This document shows, piece by piece, positions 1 through 6,207 of a stretch of 14,723 bases of DNA. The stretch lies in NCBI GenBank assembly GCA_016873375.1, contig VGXJ01000015.1, positions 1 to 14,723 on the forward strand, written 5' to 3'. The DNA comes from Phycisphaerae bacterium (GTDB taxonomy: Bacteria; Planctomycetota; Phycisphaerae; Phycisphaerales; SM1A02). Made by a program: the position numbers and the translations under genes. Under the pieces are notes generated by a model. It did no database searches, had not been told where the DNA came from, and saw only the letters and a program-made list of their open reading frames with translations. Every line of letters begins with the position of its first letter. Positions within the stretch are counted from its first letter, which is position 1.

Positions 1-2
1 TT

Positions 3-359
3 CGCTTCCCCGAAGTGTGGCGGCATGCGGCACTTGCGGGTGCCGAGCTCTTCACGCTCAGCGCGAATTGGCCCGCGCGCCGGCATGCGCACTGGGCAGC
101 ACTCGTGCGCGCGCGAGCGATCGAGAACCAGGCTTTCGTCGCCTGCTGCAATCGAGTGGGCTGCGATCCGAACCTCTCCTACGACGGTGGTTCTGCGCTG
201 ATCGATCCCATGGGTGAAGCGCTCGTGCTCGGTAACGACGAGGCAAGCGCGCTCGTGGCGACTGCACGGCGCGACACGATCGAGTCCTGGCGGCGCGACT
301 TCGGAGCATTGCGGGACCTGCAGCCCCGTTGGCTGAGCGATACGCACGCGCAGCATTGA
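3..359 (+). CDS. Carbon-nitrogen hydrolase (nitrilase/omega-amidase type), 5'-truncated
   Basis: The reading frame is open from base 3 to a TGA at 357-359, giving the last 118 residues of the protein. It begins with RFPEVWR, which in omega-amidases such as YafV directly follows the catalytic cysteine motif (CYDLRFPE), so the cysteine lies just outside the window. The stretch SANWPARR...HWAALVRARAIENQAFV...NRVG, followed by DGGSALIDPMG, is the typical C-terminal core of this superfamily. Family members hydrolyse the amide of small omega-amides in the cytoplasm using a Glu-Lys-Cys triad; the exact substrate cannot be told here. The GTG at base 15 is an internal valine, not a start. The stop codon lies inside a palindrome that borders the promoter of the next gene. 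Confidence 0.85.
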   Translation, partial: RFPEVWRHAALAGAELFTLSANWPARRHAHWAALVRARAIENQAFVACCNRVGCDPNLSYDGGSALIDPMGEALVLGNDEASALVATARRDTIESWRRDFGALRDLQPRWLSDTHAQH

Positions 360-374
360 AACGCAAGCGTTTCA
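357..374. repeat. Perfect 8-bp inverted repeat next to a promoter
   Basis: TGAAACGC, two bases, then GCGTTTCA form a perfect palindrome that includes the stop codon of the hydrolase. It ends one base before the -35 box at 376. No T-run follows, so a regulator binding site is at least as likely as a terminator. Its AAACG/CGTTT look recalls LacI-family operators, but the spacing of the half-sites is not the classical one. Confidence 0.55.
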
Positions 375-375
375 G

Positions 376-403
376 TTGACGAGCGCCGCACGCGGAGTAG
401 ACT
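376..403 (+). promoter_or_regulatory. Sigma70-type promoter for the gene at 454
   Basis: TTGACG at 376-381 and TAGACT at 398-403 are separated by 16 bases, close to the housekeeping consensus. The predicted transcription start is near 410, leaving a leader of about 44 bases with a Shine-Dalgarno sequence. The -10 box lies within an inverted repeat (391-408), and another palindrome (357-374) abuts the -35 box. Confidence 0.6.
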
Positions 404-408
404 CCGCG
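391..408. repeat. Inverted repeat over the -10 box
   Basis: CGCGGAG and CTCCGCG flank TAGA, giving perfect 7-bp arms with a 4-base centre. The -10 hexamer TAGACT sits across its middle. It could be a repressor operator or simply a hairpin. Confidence 0.5.
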
Positions 409-453
409 CGCCGGGCTGATGCCCTGCACTCGCACGGATAGCGGAGAAAGACC

Positions 454-1128
454 ATGCAGACCAGGACGTCTCGCCGAGCGCCATCGCGCTCCTCCACTGC
501 CAGAACATCATCATCAAGGGGCACTTCGAAGGCGGTCTCGCGCGCTTCGCGTGGCGCTTCGCCGCGCACGAAGTCTTCGCGTGCAGCGCGCATGAAGCGC
601 TGGGAAACCCCGCTGCGCCGTGCGTTCTTCAGCGACGCTGGCCGCTTCTCGGCTTCGATGGGCGTGAGCATCGATGCATGCGTCGCGCACGTTCGTGCAC
701 TGCAGCCCGATGCGGGCTACAGCGTCTTCGAGGCAGACACGATCCGCAACTCGGTGCTTGATCTCGTGCTGGTGATCGGCTGCGTGCAGGCCGCACCGCA
801 GGCGTGGAGCGAACTGCGGCTCCAGCACACGTGGCGGTTGCGCGAGGCGCTGAACACCTGGTCGCCGTCGCGCGATGGTGGGCTGCAGATCGAGCGCTTC
901 TGGTCGGACCTCGAGTCAGCGACCGAGCGCGGCGAGTTGGGCCTCCAATCGTGGGATCCGCGGCGCCCGCTGTCTCGTTGGTTGGCGAACCTGCTCTTCG
1001 GCCAGGTCCAGTACACGCGCGAGACCTCTTCGGAACGCCGTGGGGCGCACGAGCGTGCGCTCGAGTCGCTTGACATCGTCGAGGAACCGCGTACCCTTCG
1101 CTTCCCCCTGATCGCTGCGGTGCAGTGA
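454..1128 (+). CDS. Unrecognised protein with basic N-terminus and weak sigma region 2 resemblance
   Basis: This encodes 224 residues. The start is supported by GGAGAAAG ending 4 bases before the ATG. Residues 1-47 are low-complexity, rich in Ser, Arg, Thr and Ala with almost no acidic residues, and are probably disordered and perhaps nucleic-acid binding. Residues about 102-186 follow the pattern of sigma70 region 2. DLVLVIGCVQAAPQAW resembles the first helix of ECF-like sigma factors, and LQSWDPRRPLSRWLANLL resembles their 'DP-R-PL-WL' stretch. No region 4 helix-turn-helix is visible and the C-terminus ends soon after (about residue 205-224). It may be a degenerate sigma-like protein or an unrelated small protein; the resemblance is by eye only. 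It has its own promoter with two palindromes, and tRNA-Phe follows 31 bases after its stop. Confidence 0.65.
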   Translation: MQTRTSRRAPSRSSTARTSSSRGTSKAVSRASRGASPRTKSSRAARMKRWETPLRRAFFSDAGRFSASMGVSIDACVAHVRALQPDAGYSVFEADTIRNSVLDLVLVIGCVQAAPQAWSELRLQHTWRLREALNTWSPSRDGGLQIERFWSDLESATERGELGLQSWDPRRPLSRWLANLLFGQVQYTRETSSERRGAHERALESLDIVEEPRTLRFPLIAAVQ

Positions 1129-1159
1129 TCGGCCCGTGAGTCAGGGGCCAATTCGGTCC

Positions 1160-1232
1160 GCCACCTTAGCTCAGTTGGTAGAGCACCGCATTGAAAATGC
1201 GGGTGTCCGCGGTTCAAGTCCGCGAGGTGGCA
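1160..1232 (+). tRNA. tRNA-Phe (anticodon GAA)
   Basis: A complete 73-base cloverleaf is present. The acceptor arms are GCCACCT (1160-1166) and AGGTGGC (1225-1231), with discriminator A at 1232. The D stem is GCTC/GAGC and the anticodon stem CCGCA/TGCGG, with loop TTGAAAA and GAA at 1193-1195. The T arm is CGCGG TTCAAGT CCGCG. The 3' CCA is not encoded. No clear separate promoter is visible in the 31 bases after the upstream gene, so the two may be co-transcribed. Confidence 0.97.
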
Positions 1233-1240
1233 TCAACGAC

Positions 1241-1267
1241 GCGGCGCCCAGGTTGACTGGGCGCCGC
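1241..1267. terminator. Strong hairpin after tRNA-Phe
   Basis: GCGGCGCCCAG (1241-1251) pairs perfectly with CTGGGCGCCGC (1257-1267) around a GTTGA loop. It lies between the tRNA and the 3' end of the convergent gene at 1287, so it may serve both strands. Only a weak T-rich tail (TCATTGTT) follows on the plus strand. Confidence 0.6.
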
Positions 1268-1286
1268 GCGTCATTGTTGGGTCGCC

Positions 1287-1829
1287 TCACCGACTGCTCG
1301 GTTCCGGGCGACCGCCAAGGGGGTCCAGGTGCACGCCGCCTCGCACGGTTCGTGCGTCCATGCCCGTTGCCGCATGCATGGGGTAGTGGCGCTCGAGCGC
1401 AGCCGCGAGTTCCTCGCTGTCGACGATCGTGAAGATCACGGTCCGGCCGAGCACTGCACTGGCAAAGCGCGCAGCACGCGCCATGTGCTGGGTCGTGGTC
1501 GCCGCGACCAGGGCCTCGTCGTCAATCGTGAGCGGAAGCATGCGGAACTGCCACGCCTGCCGCGCCTCGACGATCGCGAGCGCCCCGGGATCCGCAGACG
1601 AAAGCGTCTGGCGCGAGGTGGCCTGGATCTGGCGGTACTGGTCGATCCAAGCAGCCTCGATGAGTGATGGATCGACGCCGCAGATCTCCTCGGCGAGTGC
1701 GCCGAAGGGCCGGCCATCCTGCTGCTGGCGCAAGAGCACCCGCTCCACTTCGCGCTCGGTCATCACGCCCTGCGCCACGAGCAGTTCGCCCAGTCGCGGC
1801 ACACTTCGGATGAGTTCCATGGGGTCCAT
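1287..1829 (-). CDS. Stand-alone GspE/MshE N-terminal-type domain protein
   Basis: This encodes 180 residues from the ATG at 1829. That start was chosen over longer in-frame ones because GGAGGG sits 7 bases upstream. Residues 12-36 (RLGELLVAQGVMTEREVERV...RQQ) match the first half of the MshEN motif, which has the form RLG-LL--G----L-L--Q. A weaker second copy (FGAL...AAWIDQ) follows at 42-64. Residues 95-110 (FRMLPLTIDDEALVAATT) match the strand-turn-strand that follows in secretion ATPases. In type II secretion and pilus ATPases this domain is N-terminal to the ATPase and in some binds cyclic di-GMP. Here there is no ATPase domain, so it may be a free sensor or adaptor; that role is inference. 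The second ligand motif is poorly conserved, so ligand binding is uncertain. Confidence 0.75.
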   Translation of the reverse strand: MDPMELIRSVPRLGELLVAQGVMTEREVERVLLRQQQDGRPFGALAEEICGVDPSLIEAAWIDQYRQIQATSRQTLSSADPGALAIVEARQAWQFRMLPLTIDDEALVAATTTQHMARAARFASAVLGRTVIFTIVDSEELAAALERHYPMHAATGMDARTVRGGVHLDPLGGRPEPSSR

Positions 1830-1836
1830 CGTGCTT

Positions 1837-1842
1837 CCCTCC
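1837..1842 (-). promoter_or_regulatory. Shine-Dalgarno that fixes the start at 1829
   Basis: On the minus strand GGAGGG lies 7 bases before the ATG at 1827-1829. It rules in the shorter 180-residue protein over a 204-residue form whose first 24 residues are not family-like. Confidence 0.75.
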
Positions 1843-1935
1843 GCGGGATGCATCGGGCCCATCCGGGGGCGACTTTCGCCAGACGGCCGGGATTTGGGCA
1901 AGTTTGTCCCCCGGTGGACGGCGCAGATGCCCCGC

Positions 1936-1941
1936 TAGGCT
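1936..1941 (+). promoter_or_regulatory. Possible -10 box of a leaderless transcript
   Basis: TAGGCT is followed by 7 bases and then GTG at 1949, so transcription would start at or next to the start codon. No clear -35 box is seen. The same arrangement recurs at seven other genes in this window. Confidence 0.5.
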
Positions 1942-1948
1942 TCAAACG

Positions 1949-2941
1949 GTGACCGCACCAGCGCCACACGCCCTCCTGCATCAGGTCGAAGCCTGGCTCG
2001 GCTCCACGTCCAGCGATCACGGACCGGTGCGGGGCCGTGCGTCGCAGCGGCACATCGATTCGATGCGCGCCATGCTGCGAGCCGGGCCCTCGACGACCGG
2101 ATGGTGGAGCGCCCTCGCCGAAGCACAGGCCATTGCGGCGGCGCTCGCCGCAGGAGCCTCGACTGAGCTGCATGTCCCGACGCATGACGGGCGCACATGC
2201 GACCTCGTGGCCACGCGTGGCTCCACGCGGCTGTGGGTGCACGTGAAATCGCTGGCACCCGATCCAGCGAACGACCCGGCACCCTTGGAGCGACAGCGTG
2301 CGGTGCAGGAAGAGCTCGTCGCCGCGCTGCGCGGCGTCGAGAGCGTGCCGCGCGGCGTGGTCGTCTCGGTCGAGGCGCTCGCGCCGCTGCTCACCACGGC
2401 ACCGGAGGTGGGCACCGTGCAGGAATTCCTGCGGCGGGCCTCGGTGGGTGATGAACTGCTTGTGCGATCCGCAGCCGGCGATGTGCTCGGCCGCATGAGC
2501 GTGCTTTCTCCGTGGGACGGCGGGCATGTGGCGATCGCTCCCGGCGATGTGCAACGCCCGGGGCACCAACGAGACCGCATCGATCGCCTCATGCGGAAGG
2601 CGTGCGCGCAGTTCATGCCCGGCGAGTGCAACCTCGTTGCCATCGCCGCCATGCCCGAGCAGGAACTCGCGATCGACTGGGCGCTCCTCGGCACGCCGAT
2701 CGAGCGCTGGGATCGGTTCCCTCGTCGCGGCGAGCGCGTGGCCTTCGGTCGCGCGGAGGATGGACTCTGGTCACGAGGCCGCGAACCCGCATGCCGCATG
2801 GCTGCATGGATGGCTCCGTGGCCTCGCGCGGGCCGTGCATGGCTGCGCGATGCGGAGTCCGATGCAGCGTCGGCGCTCGTGCGCGATCTATGCGCCGAAC
2901 AGCCGCTCGTGAAGCGGGATACGCGCGGCGGGCCCGGCTGA
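1949..2941 (+). CDS. Hypothetical protein, possible degenerate PD-(D/E)XK nuclease fold
   Basis: This encodes 330 residues. GTG at 1949 is preferred to TTG at 1904 because a -10-like TAGGCT sits 7 bases before it and nothing upstream resembles a start signal. I do not recognise the family. Residues 54-100 look like the PD-(D/E)XK core. There is a helix with Glu58 (SALAEAQAIAAAL), then Asp85 in CDLVATRG, then a strand WVHVK (96-100) where nucleases normally have (E/D)XK. The acidic residue is replaced by His98. Residues 207-233 (RDRIDRLMRKACAQFMPGECNLVAIAA) give the helix-then-strand that often follows in such folds. With that substitution, catalysis is doubtful. The last 54 bases overlap the 3' end of hflX on the other strand, and the gene is divergent from the MshEN-like gene. 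Confidence 0.7.
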   Translation: MTAPAPHALLHQVEAWLGSTSSDHGPVRGRASQRHIDSMRAMLRAGPSTTGWWSALAEAQAIAAALAAGASTELHVPTHDGRTCDLVATRGSTRLWVHVKSLAPDPANDPAPLERQRAVQEELVAALRGVESVPRGVVVSVEALAPLLTTAPEVGTVQEFLRRASVGDELLVRSAAGDVLGRMSVLSPWDGGHVAIAPGDVQRPGHQRDRIDRLMRKACAQFMPGECNLVAIAAMPEQELAIDWALLGTPIERWDRFPRRGERVAFGRAEDGLWSRGREPACRMAAWMAPWPRAGRAWLRDAESDAASALVRDLCAEQPLVKRDTRGGPG

Positions 2942-4447
2942 CTCGGCCGGCCAGAGCCGCTTGAGCGCGGTCGCTGCGGGCTCGCCATCGATCACGGCCC
3001 TCACGCCCTGCGCAAGCAGCACTTCCACATGGCGCCGTGCCAGATCCGCCGTCAGCGTCACGGTGCCGTCATTCCCGTAGTCCCGATCGCGCGCATGGCC
3101 ACGCTTTTCCAGCATGTCCACGGCCTTGCCCGCCGAGAGCGGCACCTGGATGCGCACGGTGACGACCGCACCGAGCATCTGCGTGCGCACGGCATCGGCG
3201 AGCGCATCGAGACCTTCGCCCGTGCGCGCGCTGACTTCGACCGAACCCGGGCACGCGCGGCGCAATCGCTCCAGTCTTTCGCGCGGATCCGCGATGCCTC
3301 CATGCACCTTGGCGTACTCGGCCCAGCTCGTGCCCGCCTGTGCGGCGGGCTCGTCATCGCCCTCGAAACCATCATCGTTGGCTGCAAGGCCCGGCCCCGA
3401 CAGCCGCGCACGCTCACGATCGGTGAGCGCGTCCCACTCCGCGCACTGATCCGTCACTCGGTCGAGCTTGTTCAACACGACGATCCGTGGCTGGTCGCCC
3501 GCTCCGATCTCGCCGAGCACCTCCTTGACCGTGCCAAGCTGGCGCTCGGCATGCGGATCACCGGCATCAAGCAGGATCAGGAGGACATGCGCGGCGATCG
3601 CATCCTCGAGCGTGCTGCGGAAGCTCGCCACGAGGTGATGCGGCAAACGCCGGATGAAGCCGACGGTGTCGCTGAGCAGGCACGACTCCCCACCGCCGAG
3701 CTGCCACGACTCCACGCGCGTGTGCAGCGTGGCGAAGAGCTGGTCATTGGCGAAGGCCCCGCCCGCGGTGAGTGCGTTGAACAGGCTGCTCTTGCCGGCA
3801 TTGGTGTAGCCGACGATGCCCACCGTGAAGTGATCCGCACGGCGACTGGCGACCTCTCGCGTGCGGCGCAGCTGCACCTCGGCGAGCTCGCGCTTGAGTT
3901 GCGACAGCCTGCGCTGCACGAGCCGGCGGTCGATCTCGATCTGCTTCTCGCCGGGCCCGCGCGTACCCACGCCCATGGGTGCGCCGCCGGTGACCTGCCC
4001 GAGGTGCGACCACATCGCGCGCAACCGCGGCGCGGTGTACTCGAGCTGCGCGATCTCGACCTGCAACTGTGCGGCGCGCGTGGTGGCGCGGCCAGCAAAG
4101 ATGTCGAGCACGAGCTCGCTGCGATCGAGCACCTTGCACTTCACGGCCTCTTCGAGCGCCTGGAGCTGGCTCGGGGAGAGATCGTTGTCGAGCAGGACGA
4201 CCTTGGCGCCGAGCTCCTGCACCATCGCGGACAGGGCCTCGACCTTGCCCTTGCCGAGGTAACTGTGCGGATCGGGCTTCGAGCGCCGCTGCGTCAGCTC
4301 ACCGACCACGCGGACGCCGGCAGTGTCAGCCAGCGCACGCAACTCGGCCAGGGGATCGGGGTCGTGCTCATCCTCGCGGGCAAGCACGCTCGCCACGATC
4401 GCGCGCTCACGCCGAATGTCGATGTCGTCGCGAAGTCCTTGCTCCAC
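2888..4447 (-). CDS. hflX: GTPase HflX
   Basis: This encodes 519 residues. HflX binds the 50S subunit and acts in splitting or rescuing stalled ribosomes. The N-terminal HflX domain covers about residues 30-205, including HSYLGKGKVEAL and the glycine-rich GGAPMGVGTRGPGEKQIEID. The G domain has G1 GYTNAGKS (213-220), G3 DTVG (260-263), G4 NKLD (326-329) and G5 SARTG (406-410). A C-terminal domain runs to 519. Between G4 and G5 lies an unusual acidic, Ala/Gly-rich insert at about 345-390. The GTG at 4445-4447 was chosen as start because TAGAAT stands 7 bases upstream and family similarity begins soon after. A longer frame upstream encodes an Arg-rich stretch unlike HflX. The gene is divergent from tsaD and overlaps the convergent gene ending at 2941. 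Confidence 0.93.
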   Translation of the reverse strand: MEQGLRDDIDIRRERAIVASVLAREDEHDPDPLAELRALADTAGVRVVGELTQRRSKPDPHSYLGKGKVEALSAMVQELGAKVVLLDNDLSPSQLQALEEAVKCKVLDRSELVLDIFAGRATTRAAQLQVEIAQLEYTAPRLRAMWSHLGQVTGGAPMGVGTRGPGEKQIEIDRRLVQRRLSQLKRELAEVQLRRTREVASRRADHFTVGIVGYTNAGKSSLFNALTAGGAFANDQLFATLHTRVESWQLGGGESCLLSDTVGFIRRLPHHLVASFRSTLEDAIAAHVLLILLDAGDPHAERQLGTVKEVLGEIGAGDQPRIVVLNKLDRVTDQCAEWDALTDRERARLSGPGLAANDDGFEGDDEPAAQAGTSWAEYAKVHGGIADPRERLERLRRACPGSVEVSARTGEGLDALADAVRTQMLGAVVTVRIQVPLSAGKAVDMLEKRGHARDRDYGNDGTVTLTADLARRHVEVLLAQGVRAVIDGEPAATALKRLWPAESAGPAARIPLHERLFGA

Positions 4448-4454
4448 GGCCCCG

Positions 4455-4460
4455 ATTCTA
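4455..4460 (-). promoter_or_regulatory. -10 box for hflX, likely leaderless
   Basis: On the minus strand TAGAAT is followed by 7 bases and then GTG (4447). There is no AGG-type Shine-Dalgarno between them. It faces away from the tsaD promoter in a 47-base intergenic gap. Confidence 0.55.
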
Positions 4461-4482
4461 GGGGCGATGCGCCGACATGCCG

Positions 4483-4488
4483 TAGGCT
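4483..4488 (+). promoter_or_regulatory. -10 box for tsaD, likely leaderless
   Basis: TAGGCT is followed by 6 bases and then ATG at 4495. The AGG inside it could alternatively act as a weak ribosome binding site. Confidence 0.5.
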
Positions 4489-4494
4489 GCGTGC

Positions 4495-5577
4495 ATGCTT
4501 GTCCTGGGCATCGAGACCAGTTGCGACGAGACCGCCGCCAGCGTGGTCGAGTGCACCGCGGGCACACTGCGCGTGCGCTCGAACGTGGTCGCCAGCCAGG
4601 AAACGCTGCATGCCCCGTACGGCGGCGTCGTGCCCGAACTCGCCAGCCGAGCCCACCTCGCCTGCATCGTGCCCACGCTCGAGCGCGCACTGCGCGATGC
4701 GGGCGTCCGATGGTCCGACCTCGATCGCGTCGGCGTCGCGCATTGCCCGGGCCTGATCGGCAGCCTGCTGGTTGGCGTCAGCGCTGCCAAGGGCATCGCG
4801 TGGTCGCTCGGCAAGCCGGTCGTGCCGGTCGACCATGTGGTCGCGCACCTCGCGGCGTGCCTGCTCGATCGACCCATGCCTGCATGGCCGGCGCTCGGCT
4901 TGGTCGTCAGCGGCGGCCATACGAGCGTGTTCCGCATGGACGGCCCGACAGCGCCGGCGCTGATCGGTTGGACGATCGACGATGCGATCGGCGAAGCCTT
5001 CGACAAGGCGGCAGCGATGCTCGGACTGGGCTACCCAGGCGGGCCGCGGATCGAGCGCGAAGCCGCCGGTGGCGATCCGAACGCCGTCCGATTGCCAAGT
5101 GCCTTCCTGCGGCGCAACGGTGTCCAGTTCTCGTTCAGCGGAGTGAAGACGGCGCTGCTGTATGCCGTCCGCGGCGTACCCGGCAGCGCGCGTCGACCCG
5201 CGCCGGCCGCGCCTCTCCTCACGCCTGAGCGCGTGCGCAACCTGGCCGCGAGCTTCCAGCACGCAGCGGTCGCCAGCATCATTGAGGGGCTCGATGCCGC
5301 GCTCGAGCTGCCCGGCGATCGACCCAGCACGCTGCTCGTCGGCGGTGGCGTGAGCGCAAACCAGTGCCTTCGTGCCGCGCTGGAAGGCTGGGCGTCGGCG
5401 CACGGCATCGAGTGCCGCGTGCCGAGCATGGCCCACTGCATCGACAACGCCGCCATGATCGCAGGGCTTGCCGCGCTCATGCCGGCCCCACGCGGCGTGG
5501 GCGACCTCGGCTTCGTCGCCGAACCCATGAGCCGGATCGCACGCGGCGCCCGCGGACCGCAGAAGAAGGCATCGTGA
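4495..5577 (+). CDS. tsaD: tRNA N6-threonylcarbamoyladenosine synthase subunit TsaD
   Basis: This encodes 360 residues, slightly longer than the usual 335-345. TsaD transfers the threonylcarbamoyl group to A37 of ANN-decoding tRNAs with TsaB and TsaE. The sequence opens with the ASKHA phosphate-1 motif LGIETSCDETAAS (4-16). Metal ligands are visible as H114 and H118 in DHVVAHL and D317 in HCIDNAAMIAG. Other hallmarks are SGGHTS (139-144), DKAAAMLGLGYPGGP (170-184), FSFSGVKTALL (212-222) and GGGVSANQ (283-290). The extra length is partly an Ala/Pro-rich linker near 229-240. The C-terminus (GARGPQKKAS) is basic. The last four bases overlap the start of the release-factor-like gene (GTGA), implying translational coupling. 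Confidence 0.97.
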   Translation: MLVLGIETSCDETAASVVECTAGTLRVRSNVVASQETLHAPYGGVVPELASRAHLACIVPTLERALRDAGVRWSDLDRVGVAHCPGLIGSLLVGVSAAKGIAWSLGKPVVPVDHVVAHLAACLLDRPMPAWPALGLVVSGGHTSVFRMDGPTAPALIGWTIDDAIGEAFDKAAAMLGLGYPGGPRIEREAAGGDPNAVRLPSAFLRRNGVQFSFSGVKTALLYAVRGVPGSARRPAPAAPLLTPERVRNLAASFQHAAVASIIEGLDAALELPGDRPSTLLVGGGVSANQCLRAALEGWASAHGIECRVPSMAHCIDNAAMIAGLAALMPAPRGVGDLGFVAEPMSRIARGARGPQKKAS

Positions 5578-6131
5578 GCTACCGGATTCCCTACGTCGAT
5601 CCCCGTCTCACCATGCTGCAGGCGCCGCACCCGGCCACGCTGCCCGAAGCCGACCTCCTCAAGCAGTGCACGGTCGAGTTCGGCCGCGTGAGCGGCCCAG
5701 GCGGACAGCACCGCAACCGCGTCGACACCGCATGCTGGGTCCAGCACACAGCAACCGGCATCGAGGCCCAGGCGACCGAGCGGCGCAGCCAGGGACAGAA
5801 CAAGGGCATGGCGATCTGGCGCGTTCGCCTGAAGCTCGCGGTGCACTGCCGCACTCCCACCAACCGTGACCGCCACCAGTGCAGCGAGCTGTGGAGCCGT
5901 CGCCGCCAGGGCGAGAAGATGAGCGTGAATCCCGAGCACGAGGACTATCCGGCGCTCCTGGCCGAAGCACTCGATGTGATCGTCGCGCGCCGCTACGACG
6001 TGGCCGGCGCGGCGGGCGTCCTGGGCATCACGATGAGCCAGCTCAGCCGGCTCGTACGCCATCACAAGCATGCCTTCGGCATGCTCAACGATGGCCGCAA
6101 GGCCGTCGGCCTTGTACCGCTGCGCAGTTGA
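5574..6131 (+). CDS. Peptide chain release factor-like protein (GGQ domain)
   Basis: This encodes 185 residues from GTG at 5574, which overlaps the tsaD stop; AAGAAGG lies just upstream as a ribosome binding site. Residues 31-90 hold the class I release factor catalytic domain. GPGGQHRNRVDTACWVQH includes GGQ at 43-45, followed by ATGIEAQATERRSQGQNKGMA. GGQ triggers hydrolysis of peptidyl-tRNA on the ribosome. There is no stop-codon recognition domain, so a rescue role like that of ArfB is likely. Unlike ArfB, which ends in a basic helical tail, it has a C-terminal segment (about 125-185) with a helix-turn-helix-like pattern (DVAGAAGVLGITMSQLSRLVRHH). As I recall, planctomycetes commonly carry this two-part form. 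Coupling to tsaD and nearness to hflX fit a translation-quality role. Confidence 0.85.
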   Translation: MSYRIPYVDPRLTMLQAPHPATLPEADLLKQCTVEFGRVSGPGGQHRNRVDTACWVQHTATGIEAQATERRSQGQNKGMAIWRVRLKLAVHCRTPTNRDRHQCSELWSRRRQGEKMSVNPEHEDYPALLAEALDVIVARRYDVAGAAGVLGITMSQLSRLVRHHKHAFGMLNDGRKAVGLVPLRS

Positions 6132-6207
6132 TGCGCGTGCGACCCAAGGAATATCGTGGCCACACAGGGTGCCACGACCCTTGCCCGACTCCAGCAAGGA
6201 TCCACGC

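Noticed and set aside
1904..1948. TTG start 15 codons upstream in the gene at 1949
   Set aside because: There is no ribosome binding site or promoter at the TTG, and the -10-like TAGGCT would lie inside the coding region.
4448..4690. Arg-rich N-terminal extension of HflX
   Set aside because: It runs antisense through the start of tsaD and past a -10 box, and does not resemble HflX.
3029..4756. 575-codon open frame on the plus strand
   Set aside because: It is antisense to hflX, whose domains and motifs are complete on the minus strand. Its translation is Arg/His-rich with no recognisable domain.
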